A stretch of DNA of 36,261 nucleotides, from the IMG/VR virus record IMGVR_UViG_3300035698_016685, positions 1 to 36,261 of that record. One strand, written 5' to 3'. Below, one piece after another: positions 6,674 to 13,845 of the stretch. The notes beneath the pieces are model-generated. The model worked only from the letters and a program-made list of their open reading frames with translations. It searched no databases and was not told the DNA's origin. The translations under genes were made by a program, and so were the position numbers. Numbering within the stretch: position 1 is the first letter of the stretch; every line of letters begins with the position of its first letter. Source of the stretch: a virus.

Positions 6674-7232
6674 TCTTCACCACCCTGTCATACATAGTAT
6701 TGAGTTTATCTAATATCTTGTCTTCGTCGTCTTCTAGTAATACGAGATTTCTCTCCATCCTATCTCTAAATATCTTCTCTGCCTCGGCAGACTCACCATT
6801 CAATATCGCTATTGCTCTATCTACAATCCACTTTTGTGTTAACACTGTAGTAGACATCACTGGGTTGTCTAAACACAAAGCTGATTCGTTCTCTAACAAT
6901 GCCTTTATTATTGTTTCACACTCTGCTATTGCTCTTTTCTTTGACACTCCCTGGCTTTCTCTTGACTTTACAAATATTGAAACGTTAGACCTATCGTTTT
7001 TTACTGACTTAGCTGGTTGTATTTCACGATTCCTATTGCACGCATACATTTTCGCGTAAAAAAAATTTACCAAGTCATTTATGTTAGAACAAACGGCTAA
7101 GCCTTTAGTAGACACCGCAGGCATTACCAGAAACCCGTTTTCCTGTAGCACTTCTTTGCTACGCTCCAGCTGAGCTTTAGCTGCCAGCTCATCAAAACCT
7201 AGGTTCTTTTGTTTACCTTTTTTTACCATCAC
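6651..7232 (-). CDS. Unknown helical protein between clamp and recA genes
   Basis: This 193-residue protein was not recognised. It starts with a basic leader (VKKGKQK) and a Lys/Glu-rich helical segment (about 12-30). The middle has a hydrophobic stretch with a NFFYAKMYACNRNREI segment. A basic SKKRAIAECETIIKALL helix follows, and the C-terminal 50 residues are a highly charged helix (FRDRMERN, EDDEDKILDKL). No membrane segment, zinc finger or nucleotide-binding loop is apparent. GTG at 7230-7232 and ATG at 7227-7229 are adjacent possible starts. The gene abuts the clamp stop codon and overlaps recA. The location between sliding clamp and recombinase suggests a replication or recombination accessory protein, possibly a helicase loader, but the sequence gives no direct evidence. 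Confidence 0.8.
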   Translation of the reverse strand: MMVKKGKQKNLGFDELAAKAQLERSKEVLQENGFLVMPAVSTKGLAVCSNINDLVNFFYAKMYACNRNREIQPAKSVKNDRSNVSIFVKSRESQGVSKKRAIAECETIIKALLENESALCLDNPVMSTTVLTQKWIVDRAIAILNGESAEAEKIFRDRMERNLVLLEDDEDKILDKLNTMYDRVVKSASKEKD

Positions 7233-8378
7233 CTAACCATTTAGTGGCATAAGAACAGATTTAAACTTTACTCCCTCACTTAGAAAACCCTTATCGCACG
7301 AGAAAAAAACCGGGTCCTCAGATCCAGAAAAACCAACGTGAACTCTGGTGCCAGGAACAACCTTCAATGAAGCAATAAGTAAATGCATATTAAAGCTTAC
7401 AGAAAATTCTCCGGTGAAGGATACCTCCACTCCGTCATTTACCGCTAACTCAGTCTTAACACAAAGAACTTTATCGGAGAAATCCAGCGTAACTCTATCG
7501 TCATCCAAATGGCCAAAATTTACATTTCTAATATTGTCTATCAGTACAGCCTTGTCGACAATGGCCTCCTTCTCCGGGGGAGTTAAAAAATCTGAGTAAT
7601 TCGGAAAACTATCGCTGTGGATAACACCACCAACTAAAACACCAGGAGACGATACCCAAAAGATATTCTCAGATACCCTTACCACTACGTCTGAGTGAAT
7701 ATCAATAGATTTTGCTGCCTTAGTGGCAAACTTTACTGGAACAACTGCGTCAAAAGAAACGGACTCGTCAACACTAGCTATATATTCTGACAGTTTAACT
7801 GAATCAGTAGCTGCGGCTTTTAGCTTCCCGTCAGCTGCTGACAAATAAATGCCACGTTGGGGACCACTGTTTGTATCCGACGACACAGCATAGCTAGTTC
7901 TTTCTATAGCCTCTCGAAAAAGTATCCCTGGGATAGTGAATTGCTCAAGGTCTTTGAGCTCTGGAATGGTAGGAAACAACTCGAAGTTTAAAAGAGGAAT
8001 TGTACGTTTATGTTTAACAACCTTTCCTGTTTTGCCATACGATGTCTTTGCTTTTATAACCAAACACCCTTTTGTTGGGGTTGCTTGAATATCAACATAT
8101 TCAGTACCAACGCCTCCCTCATCCGCAGGAGAAAAAGAGTTGACAACTCCAGAAAACATCCCAGAGTTTACAACTGCTTGGCCTGGCTCCGACACAGACA
8201 GCGGTGGAACAGAAGCCTTAACAATGGTGTCAGTGCCGACAGCACTGAAAATAGCCCTGTTTTCTGACACCTCCATAAGTATACCACCACTTTCCTGAGA
8301 CATGCTCTTAGAAGGAACAACATCTCCAAGAAGGGAAGCCACTTTTTTCAAATTTAGTGCTGACACAGAAAACTTCAT
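7233..8378 (-). CDS. dnaN: DNA polymerase III beta sliding clamp
   Basis: This 381-residue protein would form the ring that tethers DNA polymerase to the template. The length is that of bacterial DnaN (about 366-380), with three repeated domains. The N-terminus MKFSVSALNLKKVASLL matches domain I. Domain II contains LFREAIERTSYAVSSD and the following GIYLSAADGKLKAAATD. A DSFPNYSDF segment opens domain III's neighbourhood, and the C-terminus VLMPLNG parallels the MPMR end of cellular clamps, which lines the partner-binding pocket. The start at 8376-8378 is chosen because GGAGG lies 8 bases upstream. An open frame running upstream to 8540 would cross a promoter and overlap the neighbouring gene. 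It is the first gene of the replication block. Confidence 0.93.
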   Translation of the reverse strand: MKFSVSALNLKKVASLLGDVVPSKSMSQESGGILMEVSENRAIFSAVGTDTIVKASVPPLSVSEPGQAVVNSGMFSGVVNSFSPADEGGVGTEYVDIQATPTKGCLVIKAKTSYGKTGKVVKHKRTIPLLNFELFPTIPELKDLEQFTIPGILFREAIERTSYAVSSDTNSGPQRGIYLSAADGKLKAAATDSVKLSEYIASVDESVSFDAVVPVKFATKAAKSIDIHSDVVVRVSENIFWVSSPGVLVGGVIHSDSFPNYSDFLTPPEKEAIVDKAVLIDNIRNVNFGHLDDDRVTLDFSDKVLCVKTELAVNDGVEVSFTGEFSVSFNMHLLIASLKVVPGTRVHVGFSGSEDPVFFSCDKGFLSEGVKFKSVLMPLNG

Positions 8379-8386
8379 TACAACAA

Positions 8387-8391
8387 CCTCC
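8387..8391 (-). promoter_or_regulatory. Strong ribosome-binding site fixing the dnaN start
   Basis: GGAGG on the minus strand is 8 bases before the ATG at 8376-8378. It decides between this start and the longer open frame that would begin at 8540. Confidence 0.85.
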
Positions 8392-8439
8392 AAACAAAAT
8401 AACGGAATAAAAAAACACGCTGGCTTACTTACGCTTCTA

Positions 8440-8468
8440 TTTATACTAAAAATATACTGGATTGTAAA
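8440..8468 (-). promoter_or_regulatory. Strong sigma70-like promoter for the replication operon
   Basis: In the 119-base gap between the 918-residue structural gene and dnaN, the minus strand has TTTACA (8463-8468), a spacer of exactly 17 bases, and TATAAA (8440-8445). Each hexamer differs from consensus at one position. Transcription would start near 8433 and leave a leader of about 55 bases to the dnaN ATG. This is the best promoter in the window and separates the tail genes from the replication genes. The -10 followed by TA also reads TATAAATA, the core of T4-type late promoters, but the -35 and spacing favour host sigma70. Confidence 0.75.
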
Positions 8469-8497
8469 GAAGTTTTTTTTCGCTGGGAAATAAATCT

Positions 8498-11254
8498 CTA
8501 AACACCTGCAATAGCAGCAGAAAACTCCCCTTCTCCCCAACCAAATAAATTGGAAGAAATAGCAGACGACTGGAAGTTCACAGGATTTATACTAGTTCTA
8601 ATCCCAGAGAAAGTACCAACCACTGAAATAAGAGCAGATATATCAGGAAGATTAGTAACTACTGCTATTTTACTTTGAAGACTCGACACCTTATCTATAG
8701 CAGAAGACACTAAGTTACCCCCTACATCAAGATGTCCTCCTGTTGCTGTTATAGAAGCAGAGCAGTCAGAAGCAATCATAGAGGATAGCAACATCAAAGA
8801 AAACCTGACTGCCTCATCAAAAGAATCAAAATCTGTTATGTTATTTATGTACCTTTCTCTATTAGTGGGAGCAGAGTCATAGAATGAACCAACAGTATCT
8901 ATAGTTCTAACAAGCACTGACCACGCCTCTCCTGAAGAGGAATATAGAGTAGAGTTAAGAGAATCAAAAATGTAAGAATCTACACCAGTACCAAATAACA
9001 CTTCGGCAGTTTTCTGTATATAGGGGTTCCTCACATTTACCAGCAGAACACTCTCCGCCGAAGAAATAAAAGTAGGTTTGTATCTAGAAACAGCGATAGT
9101 GGTCGTTATGTCAGAGATATGGTGCATACCTTGTATAGAGGAAGGTACGTCAGCAGAGTTATTCCTAGACCACCCAGTAATAGACACACCAAGGGCCCCA
9201 GAGTCTCTTGTAGCAGCTCTAAAAAATAATGTAAGCATCTTGTACCGTACTCTGGTTAGGCCGTGTATAGAAGCTCCTAGGTCTCCATAATCCCTTAGTG
9301 AGACTATAGACGCTGATACATTAGTCTCAGACAGCAAAGCCCCTACTATAGACGCAGAGACATTTTTGAGGCTGCTGGGTAGAGAGCACGAGTAAGAAGG
9401 ATTAAAGTTTATAGAAGCACCAAAATTAGAAAATGGTTTAGTGTAAATATCCAGTATCTCTTTTCCTATAAACCCAACATAACCATTTATCGTTGCTTGT
9501 ATTGTTTCTACTTTTCCAGCTACGACCACTGAAGAATATAAATCCCCGAACCCTCCGGAAGCTGATACAGTTGCTGATATATAATCGATTACAAAACTAT
9601 TTATGTTAGTAAGTAAGCTCTTCATATGTGAAGAATCAAAGACAAACACAAAGGCAGACATGTCTGATTGAGCCAAAGCCTTCACACTTACTGACATATC
9701 CAAAGCATCCCAACCCGATAGTGAAGAATGCAAATCTGGCAGGGGATGATAATTTCTAAAAGAGTCAACTTTTCTAGACACCGCTGTAGTATCAAAGACA
9801 ACCATACCGGCAGAAGTAGCAAGAAACTGCCTAACAAAGTTAGTAGTATAAGCATACCCAGCACCAATATCGGCGCCAGTCTGTGCTGCAGTCAACGATT
9901 TTATACTAGCTGAAAACCCCTCTACATACCCTATAGGTGTTACAGAAACAGAAAGACTTTTGAACAACACAAAGTTTAACTGAGCTCTGGACAAAGAAAT
10001 AACAGGGGTTACACCAAAAACAAAACAGGTGGTATCATCTGAGGAAGAAGCAACATTAAGTCCACGTATAGCTGCTCTCATACCAGACATAGGCATAGCA
10101 ACAGCGCTAATGGCTGAGGAAAGGTCAGGAAAATTTCCAAATATAGGCTCTATAGAAACAATTGACAAACCAGCAGCAAAAAAAGATGCCGTAAATCTAC
10201 TGTCTGTAAAGCCACTACCAAAGCTTCCTATATTTATAGTCTTTCCACTTGTGTGGGTACTAATTATAGGCCTAACAACTGCGACAAAATCTGAGGAAGA
10301 CGCGAATGTAGCAGTTATTTTAGACAAAATGTCTTTATTTCCAGACCCTATACTCTTTATTACTGCCCGAAAACTAGATACAAAGTTACTAGTAATACTA
10401 GACGTAATGTTATAATTGGCATAGCTTTCTATTGTCGCCAAAAAATCTCTAGGGGAATCAACCCTAATACTCGCGTGTATAGTTGAAGTTCCGGGGGACC
10501 TTGTATTAACCGACGCTAAAAAACCAGAGAAACCACCGGCCGGAGTTATTATAGCTGAGATACTAGCAGGACTTCCTGGTGCAACTACACGTAACCAACC
10601 AGTCATATTACGACCAGCAACAGAAAACAAGTATGCTGTAATATCCTCTGGGTAATGGCCTCCAAAATAAGCACCAAGCGCTGAGAACGGCACGGGCCCT
10701 ATGGAAGCAGAAATCTGACTTCCAACAGCGACAATGGCAGCAGTAAGGTTATACGGAACACTTGAAACCAAGGAAGCAGACAAATTTTGTATCAACACAG
10801 CAGTAACAGACGCCGCCAGAGTGCCAAAAACTACAGACTCTATAGTGCACTCTAAATCTACATAACCTATTCCTAGCCCACTAATACTAGATATAAAGTC
10901 TTCGACAGCCCAGCTTGTAATGCTAGCCGAAATATCAGGGGTCGCACTTATATTTACAAGTGTTTTTACAAAAGATATTCCTGAGTAGAAAGTACCAATA
11001 GACACCCCGTCGTAATATTCAGTTGTTGTGTGTCCTCTGGTGTGGTTATCCCTTGGTACATCCCCTGCGTCAAAATACGTAGCTATATAGGTACCAGGGT
11101 CTGGGTACACTGTAGAAACTTCTATAACACCAGCACTTGGTGTAGCGCTGTATGAAGCTATTAAACTCCTAGCCTCACTTAACGTGTATGTAAGAGTAGT
11201 AGACGATGCAGAGCCCCAGTCGTCCACTCCCCAAGATGAGTATCCCCAAGTCAT
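8498..11254 (-). CDS. Virion protein of short Ala/Ser/Ile repeats (beta-solenoid-like)
   Basis: This 918-residue protein is almost entirely composed of degenerate short repeats around the core [DN]-[LI]-[ST]-[AS]-[AS]-[IVL], for example DISASI, NLSASL, NLTAAI, QISASI, DLSSAI, NVSASI and DLGASI. Neighbouring copies are often 11-20 residues apart. Alternating small and aliphatic residues suggest repeated beta strands, as in a beta-solenoid or a stack of small sandwiches. The N-terminus is distinct and aromatic (MTWGYSSWGVDDWG). There are almost no charged clusters, no signal peptide and no catalytic motif. It is the last gene of the tail cluster. The ATG at 11252-11254 lacks a Shine-Dalgarno sequence. 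A fibrous tail or decoration protein is likely. The exact role is unknown. Confidence 0.8.
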   Translation of the reverse strand: MTWGYSSWGVDDWGSASSTTLTYTLSEARSLIASYSATPSAGVIEVSTVYPDPGTYIATYFDAGDVPRDNHTRGHTTTEYYDGVSIGTFYSGISFVKTLVNISATPDISASITSWAVEDFISSISGLGIGYVDLECTIESVVFGTLAASVTAVLIQNLSASLVSSVPYNLTAAIVAVGSQISASIGPVPFSALGAYFGGHYPEDITAYLFSVAGRNMTGWLRVVAPGSPASISAIITPAGGFSGFLASVNTRSPGTSTIHASIRVDSPRDFLATIESYANYNITSSITSNFVSSFRAVIKSIGSGNKDILSKITATFASSSDFVAVVRPIISTHTSGKTINIGSFGSGFTDSRFTASFFAAGLSIVSIEPIFGNFPDLSSAISAVAMPMSGMRAAIRGLNVASSSDDTTCFVFGVTPVISLSRAQLNFVLFKSLSVSVTPIGYVEGFSASIKSLTAAQTGADIGAGYAYTTNFVRQFLATSAGMVVFDTTAVSRKVDSFRNYHPLPDLHSSLSGWDALDMSVSVKALAQSDMSAFVFVFDSSHMKSLLTNINSFVIDYISATVSASGGFGDLYSSVVVAGKVETIQATINGYVGFIGKEILDIYTKPFSNFGASINFNPSYSCSLPSSLKNVSASIVGALLSETNVSASIVSLRDYGDLGASIHGLTRVRYKMLTLFFRAATRDSGALGVSITGWSRNNSADVPSSIQGMHHISDITTTIAVSRYKPTFISSAESVLLVNVRNPYIQKTAEVLFGTGVDSYIFDSLNSTLYSSSGEAWSVLVRTIDTVGSFYDSAPTNRERYINNITDFDSFDEAVRFSLMLLSSMIASDCSASITATGGHLDVGGNLVSSAIDKVSSLQSKIAVVTNLPDISALISVVGTFSGIRTSINPVNFQSSAISSNLFGWGEGEFSAAIAGV

Positions 11255-11279
11255 TCGTTATATAGTTATCCCAACAACT

Positions 11280-12158
11280 TTAGAGGTTAGTTACTCTAAA
11301 CCAGTGAACGTGTGCTATAAGAAGATCCGAAGAGGTACCAGCGTCAGTCCAAAACATCAACCCCACTTTACTAGGAGTCCAAGCGTCAGTACCATAATCA
11401 TACTGTGTCCATTTCTGCTCGGCCCACCGCTTGCCATCGTAACTTATCCCAGGATGAAAAGTGTCCGTGGCACTATCGTTTCTGATACCCATAATAATTG
11501 TCTGCCCAGCAACGTAATTTGGAAGTGTGTCTGTATCCCACCACGCCCACGCATCCCCAATACGATAATCCATTGAAAAACCAGAATTGTACACATCGCC
11601 AGAATGCCTGTAAACGAAGTCAAACAAGTTGCTAATATCCTCAGAACCATCATGTAAAATTATACCGACTCTGTTGTTGGCTTCCTTTACCCAAGCGGAA
11701 ACTTGTATGGAAACCCTCCAGTCAGTATCTATGTCTGGAATATCCTGTTCCATAACATGGCAGTTAGTTTCTAACGCCATCCCGCCCCCATCCCCAGTAA
11801 TAGTTATGTTAAACATACCATTTTCTACTGCGTACTCCTCCCCAGTGGCATTTGGTACACCTGCACAATTCCAAGACCACTTCGCATCCAACGACGTACC
11901 TGAAAACTCATCATCATACGTTCCTGGGGAACTGGGTGGAAAAGTTTGTACTGTATTCTCTACCCCTGACATTGTGGCTGCAAGGCTTCCTGGCTCCTTT
12001 ATATCTGACCCCACAAAAGTCTCGAGTTGTATAATAGCATCCCTAGCTGCTAATATCTGCGAGGCCCTAGTTATATCAGTTCCATTCACCACATCTGGCA
12101 TTTCTATTTCAGAATCCAAACTTATCGGATAGTTCGTAGTCCAGTCTTTAATTGACAT
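11280..12158 (-). CDS. Tail protein with concanavalin-like C-terminal domain
   Basis: This 292-residue protein has two parts. The first 65 residues look like a virion-attachment leader with a helix (RASQILAARDAIIQLETFVGS), a pattern common at the start of phage tail proteins. After a Pro/Ser linker, residues 80-292 begin DDEFSGTSLDAKWSW, as in concanavalin-fold domains of the DUF1349 and beta-xylosidase C-terminal type. They continue with DWRVSIQVSAW, RVGIILHDGSEDI and a C-terminal VGLMFWTDAG strand. Such domains bind carbohydrates and are usually not catalytic alone. The start is supported by GGGAG 9 bases upstream. It lies 15 bases after the 270-residue gene. A receptor- or glycan-binding tail component is the best reading. 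Confidence 0.75.
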   Translation of the reverse strand: MSIKDWTTNYPISLDSEIEMPDVVNGTDITRASQILAARDAIIQLETFVGSDIKEPGSLAATMSGVENTVQTFPPSSPGTYDDEFSGTSLDAKWSWNCAGVPNATGEEYAVENGMFNITITGDGGGMALETNCHVMEQDIPDIDTDWRVSIQVSAWVKEANNRVGIILHDGSEDISNLFDFVYRHSGDVYNSGFSMDYRIGDAWAWWDTDTLPNYVAGQTIIMGIRNDSATDTFHPGISYDGKRWAEQKWTQYDYGTDAWTPSKVGLMFWTDAGTSSDLLIAHVHWFRVTNL

Positions 12159-12173
12159 AATATTATTCTCCCA

Positions 12174-12986
12174 TCAATAAACAGGCCCGTACATATAGGA
12201 TGTTTGCTGAATTCCTACTAAAGAAAATGAGTAGTAAGTTCCGGAATCAACAGTGTAAGGCCTACCAGCACCTCCTGCAGAATCTGGAATTTTAAACACA
12301 CCTTTAGGAAAACCTCGGACTTCCTGCTGGCTACTAGGACTTTTTAAATACAGTATCGGTCGTATCCCACCAAGTTTAGCTGTTCTAGCAGAATCACCAT
12401 ACTCCGCAGAGTAGGTCAACCAAGTAGAATACGAGTAGACAGTCCCAGAAACAGCCCGCATCACCACAGACGAATCGTCTACCCAGCCACTAGTATTAGT
12501 ACTAGTCCCGAACACAGCCAACGGTATAGGGTCATTCTCTCCAGCATAGACAGAGTCTATCAAACCAATATACCCATGGTAATACCCAGCACTGTCTTCA
12601 GACTCCAGCACAATTTTTAAACAATCTGAATCAGCTATCGCCCAGTACTGAAACTCATTTTCAGGGCATTTTATTTCCGAGTAGGAGAAATCATGTATCT
12701 CTCCTGAATACGTAGTGCCTGACACAGTAACAGCACAATCATCATAACCGTACAAACCAAGTGTATCGGGGGTACCAGACAGCCTAACACAAAACGTACC
12801 TGTAACTGTAGTACCACTAGAAGTAGTGGTACTGTATTCTGACGACAGCACATAATCCTTTGTTACAGCGGTATCTTCTATTGTTTGGGCTAACCCCCAG
12901 CCGACTGTGCTCACCATAAAGTTCTTTATGAAATACGCCAGGTACGTTCCTGTACTGGCATACGAATTAAGAAGCTTCGCAGACAT
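12174..12986 (-). CDS. Virion structural protein, paralogue of the next upstream gene
   Basis: This 270-residue protein has Ser/Thr/Tyr/Gly-rich, beta-type composition and no signal peptide or enzymatic motif. It shows the same order of landmarks as the 277-residue protein encoded immediately upstream: FMVSTVGWG near residue 30, a WAIADSDCLKIV strand, HGYIGLIDSVYAGENDPIPLAVFG in the middle (given here as a landmark region of about residues 137-160), VVMRAVSG, and a closing FSLVGIQQTSYMYGP. The pair probably arose by tandem duplication. The start is set by GGAGG 8 bases before the ATG, placed in the last codons of the upstream gene. The gene also contains a perfect 10-bp hairpin at 12810-12833. 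A tail or baseplate decoration role is inferred from the location. Confidence 0.75.
   Translation of the reverse strand: MSAKLLNSYASTGTYLAYFIKNFMVSTVGWGLAQTIEDTAVTKDYVLSSEYSTTTSSGTTVTGTFCVRLSGTPDTLGLYGYDDCAVTVSGTTYSGEIHDFSYSEIKCPENEFQYWAIADSDCLKIVLESEDSAGYYHGYIGLIDSVYAGENDPIPLAVFGTSTNTSGWVDDSSVVMRAVSGTVYSYSTWLTYSAEYGDSARTAKLGGIRPILYLKSPSSQQEVRGFPKGVFKIPDSAGGAGRPYTVDSGTYYSFSLVGIQQTSYMYGPVY
12810..12833. repeat. Perfect 10-bp inverted repeat with 4-base loop inside a coding region
   Basis: AGTACCACTA and TAGTGGTACT flank GAAG. Two wobble pairs and one more Watson-Crick pair could extend the stem. In the 270-residue protein it encodes a Thr/Ser-rich stretch, so codon repetition may explain it, but the perfect pairing is unusual. 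Confidence 0.6.
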
Positions 12987-12989
12987 GTG

Positions 12990-13823
12990 CTAAACCTCCT
13001 CGTATGGACCGAATAAAAATGTAGTATCATCGGAATTGTTGTGTTTTACAGTGCAAAATGTCCCCGACACTGTTGGGCCACTATAAACTACTGTATCCCC
13101 GGAAAAAAAACTTATGCCGCCCACCTGCTTGACCCCCCTTAGCTCCGCCCTAATTTCATTATTAGCCCCCCCTGAGTTCATGAGGGCTATGGACATACCG
13201 AAGTACGACTCGTCTCGTGGTTGTGGAGCACCATACTTCACTAAGGACTGGTAATTCTCAGCAGTGTAGTACTGCCCCGCATTGTCAGGCCCATACATCA
13301 TTACCCTATTGCAAGAGAAATCGTAAGATGAGTCTGATTGTCCAACCAAACAAACTGGGTAAGCGTCCTCTAATGTTTCGTAATAGGAGTCGCCGTAACC
13401 TATAGAAGATGCGTACAAACTACCCGGACCATCAAAAGGATTCTCAGAAATGACCCACAAAACATTTTTATTCCCTATTAATTTATAATACGACGTACCA
13501 GAAGCTGCTCCTGGATTTGACGTTTCCTCGTACCCAGTAATATGACCAGAATAGGAGGAACCTCCAGAAGCATAATAAGAATATGCGTGATTAAATAGTG
13601 TACCTGAGACAGCCTGCAGCCTATAGTAGATACCGTCGTAAAGATTTCCAGCTTCACCACCCACATTGTAATACACTCTGTCGATGTTAGACACACCACT
13701 AGATATGGTGTGTTGTCTTGCCCACCCCAACACTGAGACCAAAAAAACATCCACTTTATTAGATAAATCGTAAGCGTCAGTAGTTGTTCCGCTAGTTAGC
13801 GTGTACATCTCATTTATTACCAT
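12990..13823 (-). CDS. Virion structural protein, paralogue of the next downstream gene
   Basis: This 277-residue protein is beta-rich, with many Ser, Gly and Tyr residues. Landmarks shared with the downstream 270-residue protein include VFLVSVLGWA near residue 28, a YYKLIGNKNVLWVI strand, an ASSIGYGDSYYETLEDAYPV region with the same spacing as the IGLIDSVYAGENDPIP region there, CLVGQSDSS, RVMMYGPDN, and a closing TFLFGPYEEV. No catalytic motif is seen. The ATG at 13821-13823 has GGAG 8 bases upstream. The gene ends with GAGGAGGTTTAG, which doubles as the ribosome-binding site of the next gene and couples the two. The position among the giant genes suggests a tail or baseplate component. Confidence 0.75.
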   Translation of the reverse strand: MVINEMYTLTSGTTTDAYDLSNKVDVFLVSVLGWARQHTISSGVSNIDRVYYNVGGEAGNLYDGIYYRLQAVSGTLFNHAYSYYASGGSSYSGHITGYEETSNPGAASGTSYYKLIGNKNVLWVISENPFDGPGSLYASSIGYGDSYYETLEDAYPVCLVGQSDSSYDFSCNRVMMYGPDNAGQYYTAENYQSLVKYGAPQPRDESYFGMSIALMNSGGANNEIRAELRGVKQVGGISFFSGDTVVYSGPTVSGTFCTVKHNNSDDTTFLFGPYEEV

Positions 13824-13845
13824 ATAGTGATCTCCGAAGTACTGT

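Noticed and set aside
8379-8540. N-terminal extension of the clamp to 8540
   Set aside because: It crosses the promoter and the end of the neighbouring gene, while the internal ATG at 8376-8378 has GGAGG and matches the normal DnaN N-terminus.
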